In this document: piece after piece, positions 27,392 through 35,552 of the stretch
Position numbering within the stretch: position 1 is the stretch's first letter
How the letters are laid out: each line of letters opens with the position of its first letter
Source: Bacteroidales bacterium
GTDB taxonomy: Bacteria; Bacteroidota; Bacteroidia; Bacteroidales; WCHB1-69
DNA length: 64,000 nucleotides
Assembly (NCBI GenBank): GCA_017540505.1
Contig: JAFYAW010000016.1
Span: 34,278 to 98,277, forward strand
Direction of reading: 5' to 3'
The notes under the pieces: generated by a model
Told to the model about the DNA's origin: nothing
Seen by the model: only the letters and a program-made list of their open reading frames with translations
Database searches by the model: none
Program-made: the position numbers and the translations under genes

Positions 27392-27739
27392 ATGACTATC
27401 GAGGAAATTTCAACATTAGTACAGGGAGAGTTTGTATGCGGAGAAGCGTATAAAAACCGCGAGGTGGCCAAGGTGTTCGCCTCCGACCTGATGAGTGACG
27501 TACTCACCATCAAGGACACGGAAGGCCTGCTGCTGCTCACCGGATTATGCAATCTCCAGTCGATACGCACGTGCGAGATGTCGGACATCCAGTTGATGCT
27601 GGTGGTCCGCGGCAAGGTGGTAACCGACGAGATGATCGAGCTGGCGGAGGATAACGACATGGTCATCGTCAGGACCGCTTTCTCCCTGTACAAAACCGCC
27701 GGCATACTCTATGGGGCCGGAATACCCGCAATTTATTAA
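27392..27739 (+). CDS. DRTGG domain-containing protein
   Basis: The 115-residue protein starts MTIEEISTLVQGEFVCGEAY and is a stand-alone DRTGG-type domain (FASDLMSDVLTIKDTEGLLLLTG, MLVVRGKVVTDEMIELAEDND). The domain is otherwise found next to CBS domains and in Pta-like proteins, and is thought to bind a ligand. In clostridia and Thermotogae a stand-alone copy often accompanies an anti-sigma-type kinase and an [FeFe] hydrogenase, as here. The start was set by the promoter at 27344; upstream in-frame codons are not used. Confidence 0.85.
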   Translation: MTIEEISTLVQGEFVCGEAYKNREVAKVFASDLMSDVLTIKDTEGLLLLTGLCNLQSIRTCEMSDIQLMLVVRGKVVTDEMIELAEDNDMVIVRTAFSLYKTAGILYGAGIPAIY

Positions 27740-27755
27740 CCAAACCATTGTCAGT

Positions 27756-28172
27756 ATGGATTTTACCTACCATGTAGAAGGAGGTGACTTCACCAACGCC
27801 GGTTCCACCTCCAGCGAAGTCAAAAGAATGCTCAAGAAACTCGGCGTAAGTCCTGACATCGTGAAGAAGACGGTGGTGGCCCTGTATGAAGCGGAGGTGA
27901 ACATCGTGGCCCACGCCTACCGGGGTGACATCAACGTTGACCTGGAGGAGGACAAGGTGCGCATCGTGCTCGCCGACGAGGGTCCCGGCATCCCCAATAT
28001 TGAGTGGGCCATGCAGAAGGGCAACTCCACGGCCTCGCAGAAGGTGCGTGAGATGGGTTTCGGCGCTGGCATGGGCCTCCCCAACATCCAGAACAACTCC
28101 GACGAACTGAAAATCAATTCTGTGGTGGGACAAGGTACCACCATCGAGTTTGTCAACTATTTTAATAAATAA
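27756..28172 (+). CDS. Anti-sigma-type serine/threonine kinase (HATPase_c_2, RsbT/RsbW-like)
   Basis: The 138-residue protein is a minimal GHKL ATPase. The N box is LYEAEVNIVAHAYRG, the G1 box is LADEGPGIPNI and the G2 region is GFGAGMGLPNIQNNSDEL. Such kinases phosphorylate STAS-domain antagonists or bind sigma factors. None of those partners is in the window. It lies between the DRTGG gene (16 nt) and the hydrogenase-like gene (12 nt), so it may transmit a redox or hydrogen signal. The ATG at 27756 fits the family N-terminus. Confidence 0.88.
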   Translation: MDFTYHVEGGDFTNAGSTSSEVKRMLKKLGVSPDIVKKTVVALYEAEVNIVAHAYRGDINVDLEEDKVRIVLADEGPGIPNIEWAMQKGNSTASQKVREMGFGAGMGLPNIQNNSDELKINSVVGQGTTIEFVNYFNK

Positions 28173-28184
28173 TATTGTAATACT

Positions 28185-29567
28185 ATGGCAGTAGCAGATT
28201 TCCACCATGCTCTAAAATTCAAGTCCGACTTGTGTATCGGCTGTGCGCACTGCACCGGCATCTGCCCCACGGGCGCCATCCACATCGAGGACGGCCATCC
28301 GCAGCTGGATCCCAACCGGTGCGTGGACTGCGGCAGATGCTACCAGCATTGCCCCGTCAATGCCATCTACATCGAACAGGATGATTTCCAGACGGTTTAC
28401 AACTGCAAGTACCCCGTACTGCTGCTCCCGTCCATCTTCATCGCCCAGTTTGAAGAGAAAATAAAGGAGAAGACCATCCTGTCGGCCCTCTACCACATCG
28501 GCTTCAAACATGTGTTCGAGGTGGAGAAGAGTGTGGACTTCATCAAGGAGGAGATGCAGCGGACGGTCGTCGAGAACAACGGCTACAAACCGATTATCTC
28601 CACCTTCTGTCCGGCCATCGTGCGCCTCATTCAGGTGAAATTCCCCGTCTTGGTGCCCAATCTCTATCTGCTGAAACCCCCATTGGACCTGACGGCCCTC
28701 TATATCAAGAAGCTGCTGACGGAAGAGGACCATATTCCCGCCGAGGACATCGGCATCTTCTATGTGACGCCGTGCGCCGCCAAGATTGCTGCCATCAAAA
28801 GCCCGGCTACGGAAGAGGAATCGTCCGTCAGTCAGGTGATCAACATGAACTTCCTGTACAGCAAGGTGATGCGTGTCATCAAGCAGGGCGAGTACAAGCT
28901 GTGCGAGGATTCGCGCACGCGCTACCACAGGCTCTCCAAGTCCAGCGTCAACTTCACGCTGACTGGCGGGGAGGTTGGCCTGCTTACCAGCGGACGCAAC
29001 CTGGCCATCGACGGCATCCACAACGTGCTGGATTTCTTGGAAAAGCTGGAAGATGAGGATATCCAGGATATCGACTTCCTGGAACTGCGCGCCTGCGACC
29101 AGAGCTGCGCCGGCGGTATTCTGTGCGCCAACAACCGTTTTCTTATGGCCGAACGCCAGCACAAACGGATGCAGAAGTCGCCGGACGAGGTGGACTCGGA
29201 GGACAACGACCTGCTGAACTACGTGGATTATCTCAACGAGCACAAGCGGGTGCTGGGTACGGTGGAACCGCGTTCCATGGACAAGATGGACGACAATATG
29301 GCCGTGGCCATGCAGAAGATGCGCCGCGCCTTCGAAATAAACCAGAACCTGCCGCAGGTGGATTGCCGTATTTGTGGCTACCAGTCGTGCAAGGCCCTGT
29401 CGGAGGCGGTGGTCAACGAGAAGGCCACCGTGGAGCAGTGCATTTTCGTGCAGCGCGCCCTCGAGCATTCCGAAAAACTGACCATTTTGGATACATTGCA
29501 TATCAATACGAAGATCTGGGGCACGAAAAAGAACGACCCTGCGATTGCCAAGAATCTGAATCTGTAA
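28185..29567 (+). CDS. Putative sensory [FeFe]-hydrogenase-like protein (HydS type)
   Basis: The 460-residue protein starts with two [4Fe-4S] ferredoxin motifs (Cys17, 20, 23, 27 and Cys46, 49, 52, 56). The [FeFe]-hydrogenase large-subunit domain follows, then a C-terminal PF04060-like cluster motif (CRICGYQSCKAL). The four expected H-cluster cysteines are present: Cys142 in STFCPA, Cys197 in VTPCAAK, and Cys304 and Cys308 in RACDQSCAGG. The cysteine used for proton transfer in catalytic enzymes (TSCCP) is Phe141 here. This fits the group C/D sensory type rather than a fast H2 producer. The operon partners, DRTGG and an anti-sigma kinase, suggest signalling. Confidence 0.88.
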   Translation: MAVADFHHALKFKSDLCIGCAHCTGICPTGAIHIEDGHPQLDPNRCVDCGRCYQHCPVNAIYIEQDDFQTVYNCKYPVLLLPSIFIAQFEEKIKEKTILSALYHIGFKHVFEVEKSVDFIKEEMQRTVVENNGYKPIISTFCPAIVRLIQVKFPVLVPNLYLLKPPLDLTALYIKKLLTEEDHIPAEDIGIFYVTPCAAKIAAIKSPATEEESSVSQVINMNFLYSKVMRVIKQGEYKLCEDSRTRYHRLSKSSVNFTLTGGEVGLLTSGRNLAIDGIHNVLDFLEKLEDEDIQDIDFLELRACDQSCAGGILCANNRFLMAERQHKRMQKSPDEVDSEDNDLLNYVDYLNEHKRVLGTVEPRSMDKMDDNMAVAMQKMRRAFEINQNLPQVDCRICGYQSCKALSEAVVNEKATVEQCIFVQRALEHSEKLTILDTLHINTKIWGTKKNDPAIAKNLNL

Positions 29568-29583
29568 CCGAACATATCTTTCC

Positions 29584-30552
29584 GTGTTGCCGCTGACCGT
29601 TTTCCCCTTATTAGCCCTCACTGCCGAATCCTGGACGGGTGGGCTGTGGGCGGCGGTGTGGCACGCGTTTGTCGATTCGTTGGAGATCACCGGCTGGGTG
29701 ATCCTGATGATGTCCCTGATTGAGCTTGTCAACGTCTCCTCGTCGGGACGGCTGCTGGAGAGGTTCCGTCACCGGCCTGTCATGCAGGTCTTCATCGCCG
29801 CGTTGCTCGGCGCCCTCCCGGGATGTGCCGGCGGCTTTGCCGTGGTGTCGATGTTCACCCACCGCATGGTGACATTCGGCGCGCTGATCACGGGTATGAT
29901 CGCCACCTTCGGCGACGAAGCCTTTTACCTTTTTGCCACAAGTCCGAAATGGGGCCTGATCCTCACGTCCATTCTGTTGGTCCTTGCCGTGGTGGTGGGG
30001 CTTGTGCTTACTTTTTTGGGGGAAAAATGGGATTTCACGCTGGAACCGCATGAGTTTGAGATACATCAGGATGTGGACGAACATGCGCACGCGCACGAGC
30101 ATACGCACGAAGAGGAACCACACGCACAGGCTGAGCCCGAACGGAAAGTGAAGGTGCTCCATTTCTTGAAAGAGCACATTTGGAACCATGTCATCCGCCA
30201 GCATCTGCTGAAGGTGTTCCTCTGGTCGTTTGGGGTGCTGCTCGTGCTGCAGGGTCTGGAACATTGGTTGGACTTGTACAGTTTGTTGCAACAGAATCAA
30301 TGGGCCCAGTTTGTACTTTTGTTGGTGGCAGTGGGAGTGGGTTTCATTCCCCAGTCCGGTCCGAACCTTGTATTCATCATTATGTTCCTGAACGGAAATA
30401 TTCCCTTTGCCATCCTGCTGGCCAACTCCATTGCGCAGAACGGCCACGCCGGCCTGCCGCTGCTGGCGCAGTCGCGGAAGAACTTCCTCATTATGAAGTG
30501 CATCACCGTCGGATTGGGATTGCTGTGCGGACTGCTGATGTTGGGACTATGA
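29584..30552 (+). CDS. Putative 10-TM heavy-metal exporter (ArsP_2-like)
   Basis: The 322-residue membrane protein starts at GTG 29584. Two groups of helices surround a cytoplasmic-looking loop at about residues 155-190 that is rich in His and acidic residues (DEHAHAHEHTHEEEPHA). Conserved repeats ALLGALPGCAGGFAVVSMF and GVGFIPQSGPNLVFIIMF face each other in the two halves, a pseudo-symmetrical layout seen in the arsenic-efflux-like family ArsP_2. A metal is likely, arsenite less certain. It is the last gene of the hydrogenase operon (16-nt gap). The palindrome at 30579-30604 may end the transcript. Confidence 0.78.
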   Translation: MLPLTVFPLLALTAESWTGGLWAAVWHAFVDSLEITGWVILMMSLIELVNVSSSGRLLERFRHRPVMQVFIAALLGALPGCAGGFAVVSMFTHRMVTFGALITGMIATFGDEAFYLFATSPKWGLILTSILLVLAVVVGLVLTFLGEKWDFTLEPHEFEIHQDVDEHAHAHEHTHEEEPHAQAEPERKVKVLHFLKEHIWNHVIRQHLLKVFLWSFGVLLVLQGLEHWLDLYSLLQQNQWAQFVLLLVAVGVGFIPQSGPNLVFIIMFLNGNIPFAILLANSIAQNGHAGLPLLAQSRKNFLIMKCITVGLGLLCGLLMLGL

Positions 30553-30578
30553 ACGTTGTCAATAGTATAGATGTTGAC

Positions 30579-30614
30579 TTTGTGCGGCACCGAGGTGCCA
30601 CAAACATTATTAAC
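30579..30614. repeat. Palindrome with trailing TTATTAAC (REP-like, possible terminator)
   Basis: TTTGTG...GGCACC at 30579-30591 pairs with GGTGCC...CAAA at 30594-30604, and TTATTAAC follows at 30607-30614. The same plan, a palindrome then TTATTAAC, is found at 3133-3161 with different arms. It lies 27 nt beyond the metal-exporter stop codon and may also terminate that operon. Confidence 0.6.
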
Positions 30615-30716
30615 AATGGAAAAATGTCGCCAAAATCTTCTTAGGTCAAGATCTATTTCATTGCCAAAACAACAATAACTTTTTCATAACGATGGCAAAG
30701 GTACAAAAAATACCCT

Positions 30717-30929
30717 AAATCAGCGGGATCTGTGAAATTTTTGGAGATTCCGCTGGTTTACGGTTGTTGGTGGAGGTGTAGTGCGCTACACCATTGCAAT
30801 ATTAAACTCGGGTGCGGAAAGTGGTGGAAAATACCATGTTTCCGCACCCGAGTTGTGCTCTTTCTTCAAGAAAATATGAAACTCATGTGCGGAAAGTGGG
30901 AAAAAATACTGTGTTTCCGCATGTGAGTT
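30717..30929. repeat. Array of long hairpins upstream of the ATPase-nuclease gene
   Basis: Hairpin A has arms 30717-30731 and 30745-30759 (15 bp including two G-T pairs, 13-nt loop). A small hairpin has GGTGTAG (30775-30781) and CTACACC (30786-30792). Hairpin B has arms AACTCGGGTGCGGAAA (30805-30820) and 30839-30854, 16 perfect pairs. Hairpin C has arms AACTCATGTGCGGAAA (30880-30895) and 30914-30929, 16 pairs including two G-T. B and C are both 50 bp, with 18-nt loops beginning GTGG, and their centres are 75 bp apart. The arms differ between B and C but pairing is kept. The last arm ends 22 bp before the promoter box at 30952. Confidence 0.85.
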
Positions 30930-30951
30930 TTATCCGTTTGATTTTTTTTTA

Positions 30952-30959
30952 TATTTTTG
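30952..30959 (+). promoter_or_regulatory. Bacteroidetes -7 promoter box for the ATPase-nuclease gene
   Basis: TATTTTTG lies 21 bp before the ATG at 30981. The right arm of hairpin C covers the position where the -33 element should be, so a protein bound to the hairpin sequence would block the promoter. Confidence 0.6.
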
Positions 30960-30980
30960 CCGACGAAAAAAAAGTTCGTC

Positions 30981-32408
30981 ATGGACAAGAATCTTTTTAT
31001 CGGACGCGAATATGAAATCCATCAGCTGGAGAAATACCGGGACTCCAAAGAATCGGAATTCATCATTGTTTACGGACGTCGGCGTGTCGGAAAGACCTTT
31101 CTCATCAAGGAGTTTTTCGACGACAAGTACGATTTCCACGTCACAGGGCTTTACAAGAAGCCCAAGAAAATGCAACTCAAGAATTTTTATCTTGCGCTTC
31201 AAGAATACGGGTCTTCCATCAGGAAGGTGCCTGAAGACTGGTTGGAGGCCTTTGCAGAGCTGAAGAAACTATTGAAAAGCATCCAGGATAAACGCAAAAA
31301 AATCGTTTTCATTGACGAGCTCCCCTGGATGGACACTCGCCAAAGTGACTTTCTGGCCGCCTTTGAAGCCTTCTGGAACGGTTGGGGCGCACAACAAGAC
31401 GACCTCATGCTGATTGCGTGCGGCTCTGCCACCACTTGGATCACCAATAAAATCCTCTCCGACAAAGGCGGACTGTTCAACCGAGCTGCCCGGCGACTAT
31501 ACCTGATGCCCTTCACCCTCCAGGAGACAGAGCGATACCTGATTTCAAGGGGTATCCGTTGGAATCGTTACGACATTGTGGAATGTTACATGACCATGGG
31601 CGGAATCCCCTATTACCTCAAACTCCTTGACAATGGTCTTTCTTACCTTGCCAACATCGACACCCTTTTTTTCAAGCGCAACGGTCCGCTTTGGGATGAG
31701 TTCGACCATCTTTATGAAACCCTTTTCGGCACGTCAAAAGGTTACTTGAAAATCATTGAGGCGTTGTCCACGAAAAAATCAGGTCTCACCCGAAAGGAGA
31801 TCATCCGCGAAACACACCTGGAAGACAACGGGCTGCTTACAGAGATGCTGAAGAACCTGAAAGACAGTCGGTTTGTGAGCGCTTACAACACTTTTGGCTA
31901 TGACGAAAAGAATGTGGTATATCAGCTCGCAGACTATTTCACCCTGTTCTATCTGCGTTTTCTCAAGGGCAAACAAAACCCTGACGAGCATTTCTGGACC
32001 CATTTTCTAGACAATCCCGCGAAAAGCAATTGGGCGGGTCAGACTTTCGAACAAGTCTGCAAGGATCACATCACGCAGGTCAAGAAAGCCATCGGAATCA
32101 GTGCCCTGTTGACGGATATATCCTCATGGCGCGGTTCCTCTGAAAGCGGGAAAGCCCAAATCGACCTCATCATTGACCGTCGTGACCGAACAACGAATAT
32201 TTGCGAGATCAAGTTCTCCGTAGGAGAATACACAATCGACAACAACTACGAGGAAAACCTCAAAAAAAAGATGCAAGTGTTCCGTGAAGCCACAAAATCG
32301 CGAAAAGCCCTGCAATTGGTCATGATCACCACCTACGGCATCAGGCAAAACGCACATAGCGGCATTGTGCACTCGCAGGTGCGGATGGATGACCTGTTTG
32401 ACTTGTAA
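30981..32408 (+). CDS. AAA/STAND-type ATPase with C-terminal DUF234 (PD-(D/E)XK-like) domain
   Basis: The 475-residue protein begins MDKNLFIGREYEIHQLEKY. Walker A is GRRRVGKTFL at about 33-42 and Walker B is KIVFIDELPW at about 103-112. Sensor and Arg-finger-like motifs follow (LIACGSATTWI, LYLMPFTLQETERYL), then a winged-helix region (KSGLTRKEII). The C-terminus shows IDLIIDRRDRTTNICEIKFS, a D...ExK core like the restriction-endonuclease fold assigned to DUF234. Such proteins are abundant in Bacteroidetes and archaea, and their role is unknown; defence, toxin or genome upkeep have been suggested. Upstream TTG at 30957 was rejected because it overlaps the promoter. The gene is alone in its unit, preceded by long hairpins. 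Confidence 0.9.
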   Translation: MDKNLFIGREYEIHQLEKYRDSKESEFIIVYGRRRVGKTFLIKEFFDDKYDFHVTGLYKKPKKMQLKNFYLALQEYGSSIRKVPEDWLEAFAELKKLLKSIQDKRKKIVFIDELPWMDTRQSDFLAAFEAFWNGWGAQQDDLMLIACGSATTWITNKILSDKGGLFNRAARRLYLMPFTLQETERYLISRGIRWNRYDIVECYMTMGGIPYYLKLLDNGLSYLANIDTLFFKRNGPLWDEFDHLYETLFGTSKGYLKIIEALSTKKSGLTRKEIIRETHLEDNGLLTEMLKNLKDSRFVSAYNTFGYDEKNVVYQLADYFTLFYLRFLKGKQNPDEHFWTHFLDNPAKSNWAGQTFEQVCKDHITQVKKAIGISALLTDISSWRGSSESGKAQIDLIIDRRDRTTNICEIKFSVGEYTIDNNYEENLKKKMQVFREATKSRKALQLVMITTYGIRQNAHSGIVHSQVRMDDLFDL

Positions 32409-32464
32409 AGACGGGGTGCGCATCATCTCAATAAACAACATGCACCGTTACTCTCTCATAAAAC

Positions 32465-34153
32465 TTACCTCTTCACAAACTTCACAACCTTGCTTGCTCC
32501 ATCATGCGATACAAGACGAAGCATGTATATCCCGGATGACAAATCCGAGACATCAATCGTGAATGTCTGATTAAGCATTCTATCTGTCTTGATTACCTTT
32601 CCTGTGATATCCAGGATTGATACTTCAAAATCAGAGATACCTGTGCTACTCAGATTCAGAGTGGTAGTAGCTGGATTCGGATAGATGGAAATCTCATACT
32701 TCCAATCCGGTACAAGCGGATTTATTTCCACCTGGATAGGTAGAGTTACCTCATCTTCACAAGTCAATCCTATCTCTCCTCCAAATGTCCCAGCATATTT
32801 CAGTGTGTGTTCTCCCACTGAGATTCCAGCAGTAGAAAAGGTATAGTTTGATGGGATATTAGAAGCAACCAAAATATCATCCAAATAGAAATTTCCACCT
32901 GGTGGCAATACCTGCACCGTACAAGTGGAATCGGTAATGATTTCTGGAGTCTGGATAGTCATAGAAATATCCGGATTGTATACTTCTACCCACACAGAAT
33001 CATGTGTCATACACCCATGTTGGTCAGAAAAATCTACAGACACCCAGGTCGACATAGTCATAGGTGGAGTCAAATATTCTGCTATATATACCGAATCTGT
33101 ATCTATCCACGTAGAATAATTTACACTATCTTCTAAATCCCCTACATGCCACATATAACCAGTTTCATACCCTATACTTTGTGCACGTAATGTATCCACT
33201 CCTCCGTAACAAACTCTAGAATTTGTTGCTGAGAGAAAGATAGAATCTTCTACGTATTCAAATAGATATGTGATGATATATTCCGTTTCATCACCTAAAG
33301 CCCTACAACCTCTAGAATCATACATATAGAGATGATAAATACGACCACTAGACAACCCACAAACAAACTGAGAAGTATCAGGCATAAAAATTTGGTTTGT
33401 ATCATCATAATAAAACCATGTAAAATTATATGGAGGAGTTCCTCCTCCTATTGCAATATTAATACACCCTGTACTATCTTTACAAACAGTATCTACTCGT
33501 CGTGTTACATAATCTATATACCACGGCTCTGGTTGTTCAATAATCACACTATCATGATACTCACAACCATTGATTCCATACGCCACCACATGATAAATTC
33601 CTCCTCTTAAGCCAGTTAAAGTCACAGAATCATAACATGTATGGACAAAAAAGAAGGGAGTATCTATCTCTATTTTTATCCATTCATAATCCTGTATAGG
33701 ATCAATCAAGTCTACATGAAACGATCCATCTGCATAAGGATAAAGATATCCATCAGGACACGTCACATGTTTGACCAAATTTGTAGGAATAGAAATAGTA
33801 GGAGCACGATTAACTACAATAGAGATAGCCATCGTAGGATTTAATAACTGTCCATTCACAGAATCAATATAACAAACAATTGTAGTATCGCTAATAGTGC
33901 TACTTATAGGAATTGAGATATAAGACTCCGTAGTATAATAAATAACACCATCACATGAATAACTACAGCTTGTTTGGAAACCTACAAAAGGTGGTAAAGA
34001 ATAAGTTTTTATAGTACCACTACAAGCAGATGTATTAGAAATAACCACAGTATCTCCCGTAAGCACTTGATTCGAAATCGGAAGGAAATCATTCTTTGCA
34101 AATCCAGCCAGACTTACAAAGATAAAACACAAAAATACAATTAACTTTTTCAT
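32465..34153 (-). CDS. T9SS-secreted surface protein with SprB-like repeat and type A sorting domain
   Basis: The 562-residue protein has a signal peptide (MKKLIVFLCFIFVSLAGFA), then Cys-rich Ig-like modules. A SprB-like repeat near residue 235 reads IGGGTPPYNFTW. A C-terminal type A sorting domain of about 75 residues contains ISIYPNPATTTLNLSS, SILDITGKVIKTDR, LSSGIYMLRL and KVVKFVKR. It should be exported by the type IX system and attached to the cell surface, perhaps as an adhesin. Codons are strikingly AT-rich compared with neighbours, especially upstream of 33100, which suggests recent acquisition. The promoter is at 34193. A truncated relative of its 3' end lies at 35778-35839. Confidence 0.9.
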   Translation of the reverse strand: MKKLIVFLCFIFVSLAGFAKNDFLPISNQVLTGDTVVISNTSACSGTIKTYSLPPFVGFQTSCSYSCDGVIYYTTESYISIPISSTISDTTIVCYIDSVNGQLLNPTMAISIVVNRAPTISIPTNLVKHVTCPDGYLYPYADGSFHVDLIDPIQDYEWIKIEIDTPFFFVHTCYDSVTLTGLRGGIYHVVAYGINGCEYHDSVIIEQPEPWYIDYVTRRVDTVCKDSTGCINIAIGGGTPPYNFTWFYYDDTNQIFMPDTSQFVCGLSSGRIYHLYMYDSRGCRALGDETEYIITYLFEYVEDSIFLSATNSRVCYGGVDTLRAQSIGYETGYMWHVGDLEDSVNYSTWIDTDSVYIAEYLTPPMTMSTWVSVDFSDQHGCMTHDSVWVEVYNPDISMTIQTPEIITDSTCTVQVLPPGGNFYLDDILVASNIPSNYTFSTAGISVGEHTLKYAGTFGGEIGLTCEDEVTLPIQVEINPLVPDWKYEISIYPNPATTTLNLSSTGISDFEVSILDITGKVIKTDRMLNQTFTIDVSDLSSGIYMLRLVSHDGASKVVKFVKR

Positions 34154-34192
34154 AATCTACATGTTCGGCAAAGAACCAACAACTTTATGGGG

Positions 34193-34200
34193 CAAAAATA
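34193..34200 (-). promoter_or_regulatory. Bacteroidetes -7 promoter box for the T9SS surface protein
   Basis: CAAAAATA on the plus strand is TATTTTTG on the minus strand, 40 bp before the start codon at 34153. Confidence 0.55.
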
Positions 34201-34258
34201 CAAAAATATTCAGATATGCCTGTGTTTTATCATGTTTATTAATACAGACATCATTTTT

Positions 34259-34540
34259 GCCCGCACACCTACGGCGTGCGGAACCCCCGAACCGTCGTCC
34301 GCAATTCTACCGAGCCCTTCAGCCCTACGGGCTGGTTCGCGTTCGGAACGGTGTCCCGTTGATACGGTCGCGGGTGTTGGTGGGTTAGCGTTTTGCTCGG
34401 TGTGGTGCATAAACGAGGAAAGGGTGGTTGTCCGAATCGGTTATCGGTCGCGGGTGATGGCAGGCCGTCAGGTCTGCCGGGCTTGGTAGCACAGGCGGGT
34501 ACGGAGCGTGTTGTCGCAGGCCGTCAGGTCTGCGGGCAAA
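34259..34540. repeat. Composite REP unit 1 (one side of the RAYT gene)
   Basis: The unit opens with CGCACACCTACGGCGTGCG (a CGCAC/GTGCG hairpin). It continues with CAGCCCTACGGGCTG (CAGCCC/GGGCTG) and GTGTCCCGTTGATACGGTCG. It ends with two REP hairpins of the type GCAGGCC, gtca, GGTCTGC, the last followed by GGGCAAAA. The same order recurs on the other side of the transposase at 35166-35526 and 35553-35754, all in one orientation. No coding potential is credible. Confidence 0.85.
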
Positions 34541-34560
34541 ATTGAAAAAAAACACATCAA

Positions 34561-35019
34561 TCAAACATCTTCAAATATGTATCGTTCGTCAAATTCTATC
34601 TCGTTTTTCCTCAATATATCCAAATATTCCTCCCGGAACGATCTCTTGGCATGGTGTTTTTCTTGATTCAAAATGTATTGCACAACTCTTGGCACATGAC
34701 TCTTTGAATATGAAAAAGCCCCGTAACCCTCCTGCCATTGGAATTGGAATCTAGTAAGCCTTTCTTTGTTTATCCATTCTGAAGTTTCGCGTTTCAATCT
34801 TAACATCAAGGATGATAAAGATTGTGTTGGTCGAAAACCAAACAATAAATGCACGTGATTTGAAACGCCGCCAATCGCCAAGGTTTTGTGCCCTTGGTCA
34901 TTGACAATTGACGCCATGTAGCTATACAATCGTTCACTCCATTCTGGTGAAATTAATGCGTCTCTATTTCGTACGGCAAAAACGGTTTGAATGTGAATTT
35001 GGGTGTAAGTGTTGCTCAT
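34561..35019 (-). CDS. IS200-like Y1 transposase, REP-associated tyrosine transposase (RAYT) type
   Basis: The 152-residue protein is a complete TnpA_REP/Transposase_17 domain. The HUH metal motif is in IGGVSNHVHLLFGF near residue 52 and the catalytic tyrosine is in VVQYILNQEKHH near residue 113. A helical tail FREEYLDILRKNEIEFDERYIF follows. Such enzymes nick single-stranded DNA at REP hairpins. It is a single gene with no TnpB partner, and direct REP-bearing units lie on both sides. This is the usual setting of a domesticated RAYT rather than a mobile IS200. Its promoter is at 35054-35061. Confidence 0.93.
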   Translation of the reverse strand: MSNTYTQIHIQTVFAVRNRDALISPEWSERLYSYMASIVNDQGHKTLAIGGVSNHVHLLFGFRPTQSLSSLMLRLKRETSEWINKERLTRFQFQWQEGYGAFSYSKSHVPRVVQYILNQEKHHAKRSFREEYLDILRKNEIEFDERYIFEDV

Positions 35020-35053
35020 AATTTCATTGTTTTTTTAATAATTTTTTTGGCGG

Positions 35054-35061
35054 CAAAAATA
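35054..35061 (-). promoter_or_regulatory. Bacteroidetes -7 promoter box for the RAYT gene
   Basis: CAAAAATA on the plus strand is TATTTTTG on the minus strand, 35 bp before the transposase start. The AT-rich interval 35062-35165 shows nothing else. Confidence 0.55.
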
Positions 35062-35165
35062 CATAAAATATCATAAAATATTGTGTATCAATATTTTAAC
35101 AATAAATTGTAAAAATAAAACACATTGTATTGACTCTCTTTTATTTATGCCGACATCGTTTTTTC

Positions 35166-35526
35166 CCCGCACACCTACGGCGTGCGCAAACCCCGAATCG
35201 TCGTCCGCATTCCTACCGAGCCCTTCAGCCCTACGGGCTGTTTCGTGGCCGGAACGGTGTCCCGTTGATACGGTCGCGGGTGTTGGCAGGAACGGTTTGG
35301 TGGGTTCGGAGGTATATACGCAAAAGGAACGGTTTCCCGAATCGGTTACGAATGCAAATGTTGACAGGTTGGGTGGTTTGCCGGACGTGGTGCATAAACG
35401 CGAGAAGGGTGGTTGTCCGAATCTGTTGCGGTCGCGGGTGTTGGCAGGCCGTTAGGTCTGCCGGGCTTGGTAGCACAGACAGGTGCGGTTGCGTGTTGTC
35501 GCAGGCCGTTAGGTCTGCGGGCAAAA
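35166..35526. repeat. Composite REP unit 2
   Basis: It has the same order of elements as unit 1: the CGCAC...GTGCG hairpin at 35169-35187, CAGCCCTACGGGCTG at 35226-35240, a GTGTCCCGTTGATACGGTCG word, and GCAGGCC-GTTA-GGTCTGC hairpins at about 35446 and 35501. It is about 80 bp longer than unit 1 because of extra filler around 35290-35400. The orientation equals that of units 1 and 3. Confidence 0.85.
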
Positions 35527-35552
35527 TCGAATCCCACACCGTTTTCCACGAT

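Noticed and set aside
28212-29732. 506-codon open frame antisense to the hydrogenase-like gene
   Set aside because: The opposite strand encodes conserved ferredoxin and H-cluster motifs; the antisense product has no recognisable pattern and no promoter.
30732-30926. Small open frame with repeated GCGKWW-like words
   Set aside because: The repetition comes from the two similar hairpins; it has no start signal and overlaps their arms.
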